Source: Anticarsia gemmatalis (Eukaryota; Arthropoda; Insecta; Lepidoptera; Erebidae). Taken from it: 64,000 bases of DNA. Below are positions 15,001 to 24,000 of this stretch, one piece after another; position 1 is the stretch's first letter; each line of letters opens with the position of its first letter. A program made the translations under genes and the position numbers. The notes under the pieces are model-generated. The model worked only from the letters and a program-made list of their open reading frames with translations. It did no database searches and had not been told where the DNA came from. The stretch lies in contig NC_134770.1 in NCBI RefSeq assembly GCF_050436995.1, positions 6,458,501 through 6,522,500 of the forward strand, in the 5' to 3' direction.

Positions 15001-18000
15001 CCCACTCAGTAGTTATTTAGTATCAAAGCATGACATACTCCCCTTATTTTTTTTACCTTATTTTTTTTTAGTTTATGCTAAACAAAAGTGTGAGCTAAGG
15101 CCACAGACGCCACGCCTACATGCTTTGAGTGTTGTCCGTAGTGCTTTGTCGATAGATTGAATAAGTAATGTAAGTATTTTGCCTCGTCGACCACAAGAGG
15201 TGTACGGAAATGTTTAAAGATCAGTTTGTAATGTTCAAATGTTCATGTCTCGTGCATCCCCCTCGTTGCGGATTATTTGTTAGCTAACCGTACGCTTCTA
15301 CTAACGTATGTCGACGGTCGCGACCTCTACCGGTAACATAACGCTTCTAGTCTATTCCACAACCCTTTGATTGCAACGTGACGGACTTTTGTACGTGTTT
15401 TGATTTTTTTTTATTACTTTATAACGGAGGGAGTTGCGTTTAGTATTGTGCATCTTGTGTTGCGGCGAGATATTAGGATTGCCATAGGGGTTGTTTTTAC
15501 CGTTACCGTGACGCTGTCACGTCACTTTCAACTGCTTTTTTTTGCTCTAAACTACGACTCACAAAGATAGGTATGTTATAAACCTTCCTATATAGCGTTT
15601 ACTCTACATTTGCCAATCGTTTCAACATAATATTATGGCAATCCTAGCAGTGAGTGAATTAACAAGCTTGTGCCTAAACCGAGCCGGAAGGGAAGAGGGG
15701 GGCGATTCACCTGATTGGTCGTTTCGCTCACCCGTTCCGTTGTACGCAGGTTGAATCAGAACCCGTGAACAGCACGTCCGCAGCGCCCGCGCCGACCATC
15801 TTATTCAATATTATTATTAATAAATTATAGGGAATTGTATACAGTACCAACACTTCGACGATCCAAATAATGATTTTCGATCGACGGAGTTAATTTCAGA
15901 CATGTTCAGTGTATTAAAAATGCTATTGTAATTAGTTTTAAGGAACCAAGATAATGCAATTCAGAATTTCTGATATAATTAGATCTTATACCTACTCATA
16001 ACTTGATTTTTTATGGTACTTGAGCTTATACAGCGTGTTTCTAATACACTGAACGTATTTATAACATGATGTTGTTCATAAGTGTTAAACTTTTTTTATA
16101 ATTGGCGTAACTTTGAAAATCCATTTTTAGTTTACAATTAAAAATTCGATTTGTAACCATTATTGTCATTATAAAGAAATCGCGACGACTTCTGTCTACA
16201 TGTTATTTTATTGAAATTGATTATGTTTTACCCTTTTTTTATTTACACGCAAATCCACGTTTGAAGTACGTTTTCTCGTACAAGTATCTGTTGAAAGTAC
16301 ACTCGATTGAAAGAGTGTTAGAAATAGTTTATTTTGATTCAATGTTTTATTGTTTTCGTGAAATAATGTGTAGCGGATAACTAGTCCCGTCGCGAATTGC
16401 ATTTTATCACTAGCTCATAAGACGTATAGAGTTCTAATTTCGAGCGAATTTTCAACATTCCAGGGTTCCATATGTATTTTATATTTAAGTTCACAAAAAA
16501 GCACAAATCTGTTTTATTATTATTTTTTTCTCTTTTTTATATAGTATTGTCTATTTCTATCTAAATTCAGAACTCTGCCTAAATCGTTAAATATGTCATC
16601 GACTGAAACAATATTTTGTATATTTGTATTGCATTATTATACTATGTAAGTAAAGATATTTTCGGTATAAAAATCTCGTTGGGTTTTTTAATGTGGACCA
16701 TCTTAATGTATACTTGTAGATCATCAGATTTTTCTATACGGTAACAATTGTGTTCTATTTCTTATTGATGATATATTTTCTTAGAAAATTCTATGTGAAA
16801 ACCTTCCCGTATGGTCCACAGATGCAATCATAATTATATTTAAGGCGTGAGTGAGATAATTATCGATATATATTAAAATACAAGCATAAAAATAGTATTT
16901 TTTAGCGATAAGATTCATAATGAACCTTTAGCTTTGGTACAAATACTCAGTAGACGTTACCAGATACGGAATAACGTTTAGGCAGCTGTATATTAATAAA
17001 AACAAATTATTATAGGGCCAAAAATAAGATATTTTCGTCCTTGACTGTACCCTATTTGTATTTAGGGTGTGTTTACACTGTATAACAATATTTGTGTACA
17101 AGGTGTATTATGTATTGTAGTCCGACAATATAGAGGACCTTGGCAAGATTTATGAAGATTATATATAGCTCCAACGGTGAAGGAATACATCGTGATGCAA
17201 CCTTGCATACCTGAGAGTTCTTTATAAACAGTTCTTGAAGGTATGCAAAGTCCCTGCACTTTGCCAGCGTGGTGGACTGAAGGGCTAACCCCTCCCTCAT
17301 TTTGAGAGACCCTTGCCCAGCAGTGGGACATTAATAAGTTAAATTTTTATAAAAAATAGTTCTGGGTATTTCCAAAATAATGTAGCTGTATCACACAGCT
17401 GCATAGTCCTGTGGGTCACTGATGTTGTAAATTCAGAATTTTGTACAGTTTTGCCGGCCGCGAACCTTGTATACAAGTCTCTCTACTAAGTTGTTGGACT
17501 ATAAATATAATCATTATTTCAATGTGAGATTTCACTTATAATTTTTGACAACGACTCTTATTACTAAGTATAATTTCAAAACCTTCACGTAGTTGATACT
17601 AAAGTTATATTTTTTTAAACAATTAGTTAATGATTTCTATTTAATATAAGAATAAGTAATACTCCGACAAATTAACGATTTAAAACAGCGGTACAATTTT
17701 ATTATAACGAATAATAAAATCTGAGTAAGTAAATAGTAATTAGATTATTCTTGTATATTTAACCGACTTGAAAAAAGTGGTAGGTTCTTTCCTTGAAGGT
17801 ACATATTACACCTTGTACAAACAAATATATAGATAATTTTGATACTGCACTTTCTAAATGTCCAAGTATATGAATTCAAGAGTTATATAGTTATCTCGAC
17901 GGATCCATCAGTGTTACATAAATTATATATTTCCCCGTACTTTATTACTCATTAGTATATTATTATTAAATCACTAGGGTCGTTAAATAATTGTACATAA

Positions 18001-21000
18001 ACCATGGTTTTGTGTGAACGAGTGAGTGACATTAGTTCGACGTTTTCTAAACTTTTCTATTGTTCGTGAAAAGTCCATTATTAATATCATAAATATAAGT
18101 ATTCGGTATATAATAAACTTTTATATTTTCAATCGATAACTGTCTATAAAAAATTTCGGAGTATACACTTCACAATGTATATAATACGTTTATATACTTG
18201 CGAAGCGTTAAAAAAATATTTTCAAAAATGTAAATTTATATTTTTTCAAATTTTATTTACTCACTCATATTATATCCGAGTTCTAAGCAATATGGATATT
18301 AATATTCGACTAGAATGTTTATAATAAATATATAGGAAATTATTTAGACAATTTTGACAAAACAGTTTAATCTATGTGTTCTGAGTAGAACTTCATATCA
18401 TATACCTATAATAGAAACTTAGACAATAGGTATGACAACTAATTTTTATTTTTCAGCCCGTCTAGTAGATTTTGAAAAATAATAACACGTATTTTTTTAC
18501 ATAATCAAATAATTACGGCGATACATTGAGTTGAAAAGTCGCATGACGTCACGTTATAGTACGAAATGTACAACATCGTGACGTCATTAGCTCCCACTCC
18601 ATAACTTAAATGCTTTTTAAGTAAGTCACTGTTGATTGTTTCTTGGTGAAAAAATACGTGTCGTATAATTTTTAATTATCTATCTGACGGGCTAAAAATA
18701 AAAATTAGTAGTCGTCCCTATTGTATACATAGATCAAAAGTATTATTTGTCCTTCTCTTTCACTCTACTGAGGAAAAGAGACAAGTGATATTTTCAAAAT
18801 ATTATATATAATTGTCCCTGTGTAATATATCGTTGTCTATCCAGTATTTTCCGTGAAACTTTAGATAGTGTACTGAACAAATTTATGTCAAAACTTAGGT
18901 GCTGTTTGTAAGAAAACCCGTGTGAAAATACATACTTTATTTGCTGTTGTTATAAAAATAATGGGAATATTTGACGAATTCAAAGATATGTGATGTTGAA
19001 AAATATGTATACATACATACATAATACCACGCCCTCTTCTTATAGGGGTAGGCAAAGACCAAGACGCCACTTGGTACGATCCTTACAAACTTCCCTTGCC
19101 TCATTCACATCCATACAGGACTGCCGGTTGCTACGCACCTGATCTTATTTCAAGATATTTATATCTGAAAATAAATAATTGTTTGACTATAAATGCATTT
19201 ATATATCTGCATTTGTATATTATTATGATATGCATAATAAATATTTTATGTATTATATCACTGCCCGTTTTTATCTGCCTCTAAAGTAAACATGACTTTG
19301 ACAAGTGTATAATATTTTTCAACATCACATAGGGAATAAATTTACATTTATTTTAAATAATATATGAAAATAAACAAAATAGAAAATCTATAATTTTTAC
19401 GCACACGAATAGTGCATTATTTTTTTCTGTGAGCAGTTTTTTTTTACTTTAAGCAAAAAAATATATAAATGAATATATTCTGTAACTATAACACGATTTA
19501 GGAAAAATGCAATACATTCTAACTTAGTTCGCTAAGCGTAGTTAGATATTTAATTTTAATACCTTGCAAGCGAGATTTATTTTCTATATTTCGTCCTTTT
19601 TTGCGTTTTCAGCGATTTCGAAATATTTTATACAATTTAAATACACTGAGAATTAATAGAAATGAAGATCATTTTGAAAAGAATATTGAATTTTTATTTT
19701 AAACTGTTATTATAAGTTTCCGCTATTTTAATAATGAGGATTATAATCTTACCAGCCGTCCAGTAAACTAAATTTCTCAGTACATTTAAATTGTAAAATA
19801 TTTGCACTTGGATTAGCTAAAAACATAGTCTTCTGAAATCATGGGCATTGTTGAGATGCATTTATATAATGTACTCTTAGGTGTTTGATAAAATTTCAAA
19901 ATATAATTTAAGGAAAAAAATAGTAAAATGTGAAAATAAATGATGTTTTTTTTATTTTACGAACACCGCAAACTTTGCTGTTTAAGAATTAAGTTGACTT
20001 GTGTTTATCGAAGTATGAAAACCTATTTTTTTGTTTTGACAGTACGCAGTAAATGGATGTGTTACGCTTTTCCAAATAATCAAGTTTTTAATAACAGTTA
20101 CATGTGTTTTATTTACGCTATATACCACTCCCTCCTTTTACATATTATATATTTGAAATATATTGATATATAAAGCCGTCACGTTGCAGATATAGTTATA
20201 TATACAGGTATTTTATATGACATATATACCTGGTGTGTGTAGAATTTTGTCTATTTTGATTATGAAACCTTTACTGTTAGTGTTTTTAGCTAGAGTATTT
20301 AATGGGTCATTGACCACATTATTGTAGTGTTATTAACACTTTGATCGCCATAATCGTAGGCTATACTCGACAAATCAGAACGTGCTCACGACGCTTTCGT
20401 CGGCTAATGTCGAGAAAAATATAGCGTGGTGAGCACGTTCTAATTTGTCGAGTATAGCCGACCGTGGCGGTCAAAGGGTTAAATAGTATTTCTTTCACTA
20501 AAGGTTTTTCATCCGAATAGCACAAATATTAGTGATTTATATAGAAAAATTGTCCGAATTTAAATCGAGTTGTAATAACATGGTGAGTATTTTCCTGACA
20601 GCCTGTCAGTTCTGGGTGAATCGACCGGGCGACAGAAACCGCGTATATTTTCCTCCCTGGACATACAAACAAGGAGGTACGGTGGAGCGCGGCCAAAATG
20701 TTTTTGATTCAAGTTTTTTTGATTACCATGTCTTGGTGGTTCGCGGACGATGCTTGTACGTAACTTTTGATGATACGATGGAAATATTTACTTTAAAGAT
20801 ATTTCATAGAAACTTATGGAAACAATTTACTTTATATTATATTTTTTGGAAGATAAGTATGTATGGTCGATTTAAGGACCTCCTGTTTTGAGGACCTTTT
20901 GTTTTGTACTTGTGGTCAATATATTCAGATATTTCAGATGACTCGATCAAGTGTTTAAACACATTATTTTGCCTCATAAAATAATTTTACTTTAAAAGAC

Positions 21001-24000
21001 GTATTGCTCACATCCTAAATATGAAGAAATTCTAATCAAAGTAGTACAGTAAAAAGCAAACGAGCATTGCTTAGTATTACTTAATTTGTTCTTACAATCT
21101 ATACTTGCAATAAAACAGTAAATAAATTATAAAGAAATATATTTTTGATGACAAAATGCTTTATTTCCTCGTGTCCATCAAAACATCGTGTATCGTTCCG
21201 CGACGGGATAACTTAAAAAAATGCATTTGTGTGTGATTTTTTAATATATTATGTAGTCCAACTGATTTTATACTTGAACGAAAATATATAGCATGATTTA
21301 TATAAATACCCCCTTATAATATATTCTTACAATTTCAATCCTGCATGACGAAACTAAAAAAAATAAGTAAAAAATATTTGGTTCATAGTTTTAATATTTA
21401 AAGTACTTTTTTCTTTGCTGTTTTTTCCTTTTTTGCCCATTTTTAAAGTACTAAATTGGATGGATTACTCGTTTTCAGTGAATAACAAAATTTAACATGT
21501 TTTTCTTTCGTTTTATTTTATACTGACAATTTTACAAGAATATTTTTTGAATTAACTATTTTGAGTGATGCATTTTGATCCCATTTTAATATCACCCCCC
21601 TAATTTGAAAATTGTAGGCATTATTTTAATTTATGAAAATTGGCGTTAATATTCACGTACAGAAATATCATATAGGAATTTGTTCTTATTTTTAACGTGA
21701 CAAATCTTTTTGGACCATATTCCAAAAATATAAAATGTTAATTATTAGTTTATTATATTACTAAGCTACAACTGAGTATCTGAAACAATTTCAACAAATT
21801 ATTTGATTGAGAGAAAAAATGTCATTGCTATTATAACTCTCTTTGTATGACATCTCATCTTTAAAACACTGTTGAAACGCATTGGCTCAAAACCTAACCA
21901 TTCCGCAAAAGTCCGTTTTTCCCAACAGTGAAATTATTATCTTAAAAAGATTTTACACGTTAATAATAAGAATATAAGTTCCAAATAAGTCGTTAAGGTA
22001 AGTGCCAGGTATCAGGAGACGTCGTCGGCGGGCATGCGTTGTGTTGTTGGCTTCAGTTGGCTTGCTACCGTGTGCTTGACTAGTTACGACCCACGTATGC
22101 ACTCCCTACATTGGTGATATTTGTACTACGCCGCTAAATTATACCGGACTATTGGTATTTTACTGCTCTGGATAATTTGCTAGATATTTTTAAGGATTAT
22201 GGGATATTTTTTCTTGCTAGTTATAGAATTGGTATCTTGTAACCTGGAAAAACGAAGTATTGTACGAAAAATATAAAAATTTCCTTTCTAAGAATATATT
22301 TTGTCAATGATAAGGTTTAAAATTGGGGTTTCGTCTATTTTGTGGACCTCTTATTGATTTATTTGATTTCTTTTTTTACAATTGATTCGTAAACTTTTAA
22401 TAGTAACGTTTTTAAGTGACTGTTTATAAACAATAAGCATTAATTTTGCGTGTAATAATGTAAATTTGCACTTAAAAATGTTGCTATTATAAAGTAATAA
22501 ATTGAGAAACATGTCTTATTTCGTCGAGGTAAGTTAATCAATGAAAAAATTGACAACAATTTTTAGGGTTACCATAGGAAAATTATACAACAATTGGCAT
22601 AAAAAGTGCGTACTACAAAGTCCCAATGTGTGTTTGTATTGGCAACACCTGTGCCCTAGTGTTTAGTGTTAGTTTATGTTTTTCTGTTTTTAGGCCATTG
22701 GACGGTCCCACGTCGAAGCATGCCGTAGGTGCTAGCCCGCAAGCCATGCTTGGGTAATTATCCTAGTTCATTTATATCCTCTCTTCTGTTATACTGTCCA
22801 ATAAAACATGTATTAAGTCGGGGTAAAAGTCTTTTCACATTATAGTATGTATGAACTTGTAATAAAATCTCTTTAGCTTCAAGAATCACAAATGAGTACA
22901 CGGTTCATTAGGTTTCTTTCAGTGAGCTCGTGAGGTACCCAAATATTGAGCTTTTTTTGTGTAGAGAAAAGATTTTATTACAAGTTCATACATACTATAA
23001 TGCGAAAAGACTTTTTCCCGGACCTAATATAATAACTAATATTACTTAATTAACGCTATTAAGTATCTTTATCTTGATATTTTCTTGACGTTTCGGCGGT
23101 GTTTTGTCGAAATGTTAAGTTAATTTTGTATTTGATAGCGTTAATTATTGTGTAATATTTAGTTATTGAAAAACAAAGTTTTATTCTGTGTTCTGTTTTC
23201 TTGAAACTTTCCAACAACTGTTCTTGTTTACTTGTGTTTTTTTTCTTTTAAATTGTCTGTGACAATGTTAGCTGTTAACCTAATGCGTTGCGATTGTTCT
23301 CGATTATTTTAATAAAGTAATTACATGATAAAAATACTGTATTATTTATGAATGACAAATAATTACACTTTCTAAGCCTGCTAAATAAAATATGCCGCAA
23401 TTTTATGCCAACTTTGCCTTGTCGAATGTATCTGACAATTTTTTTTTACCCATAATTGTCCTACTGCTGGGCAAGGGTTTTCTTCCAAAATAAAATAAAA
23501 TTATACCTATTGAAAAAGTAAGATGTGAAGGGCTTAAAAAGTGATATTTTACTTATACTTCGATGTTTTTTTAATAAGCATTTATTTAAATAGTCGAGTT
23601 ACAATCCGCTTCCGCTCGGTCGACTAACAACTGCTATTAATTTTCATTTATTTTCCATTTTAACATTACTAACTATATTTTAAACGTCACTAACCAAGAG
23701 CTATTTAAACGTGTGGTCCTGAAATTTAATGGATTTTCCCTTTATAAAAATGTTAGGTAGGGAATGAGTAAGTATGAATTTTATAATATAGCAGATAATA
23801 TGAATAAATAATAAGAAAAGTTAGTTTACATTTAAGAAAAGTTAAGTAAACATTTACATTTAAGAAATAATATACAAACAGTCTTAAAATGAATTATTTT
23901 AGACTAGATTATTTTGACCTGGCCTTTGACCATTAGGTATTTACCATTTTAAAGTTGTCTAAAACAAATCTTGGAATAATTTCACTATAGAAGGATTGTA

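Larger units (their letters stand above)
13541..22693 (+). other. par-1 intron 14 (9.1 kb)
   Basis: This long AT-rich intron holds an LTR-type primer-binding-site remnant (14462), a candidate alternative last exon (15750), a non-LTR tail (17168), a hairpin MITE (18423), a repeat-D copy (19010) and a piggyBac-like MITE (20333). GC-richer pockets at 20602 and near 22000 could be minor exons. The rest shows nothing I can name. Confidence 0.8.

Noticed and set aside
14804..15160. 118-codon open frame in par-1 intron 14
   Set aside because: Phe/Leu-rich product of T-rich DNA with no codon bias or splice context.
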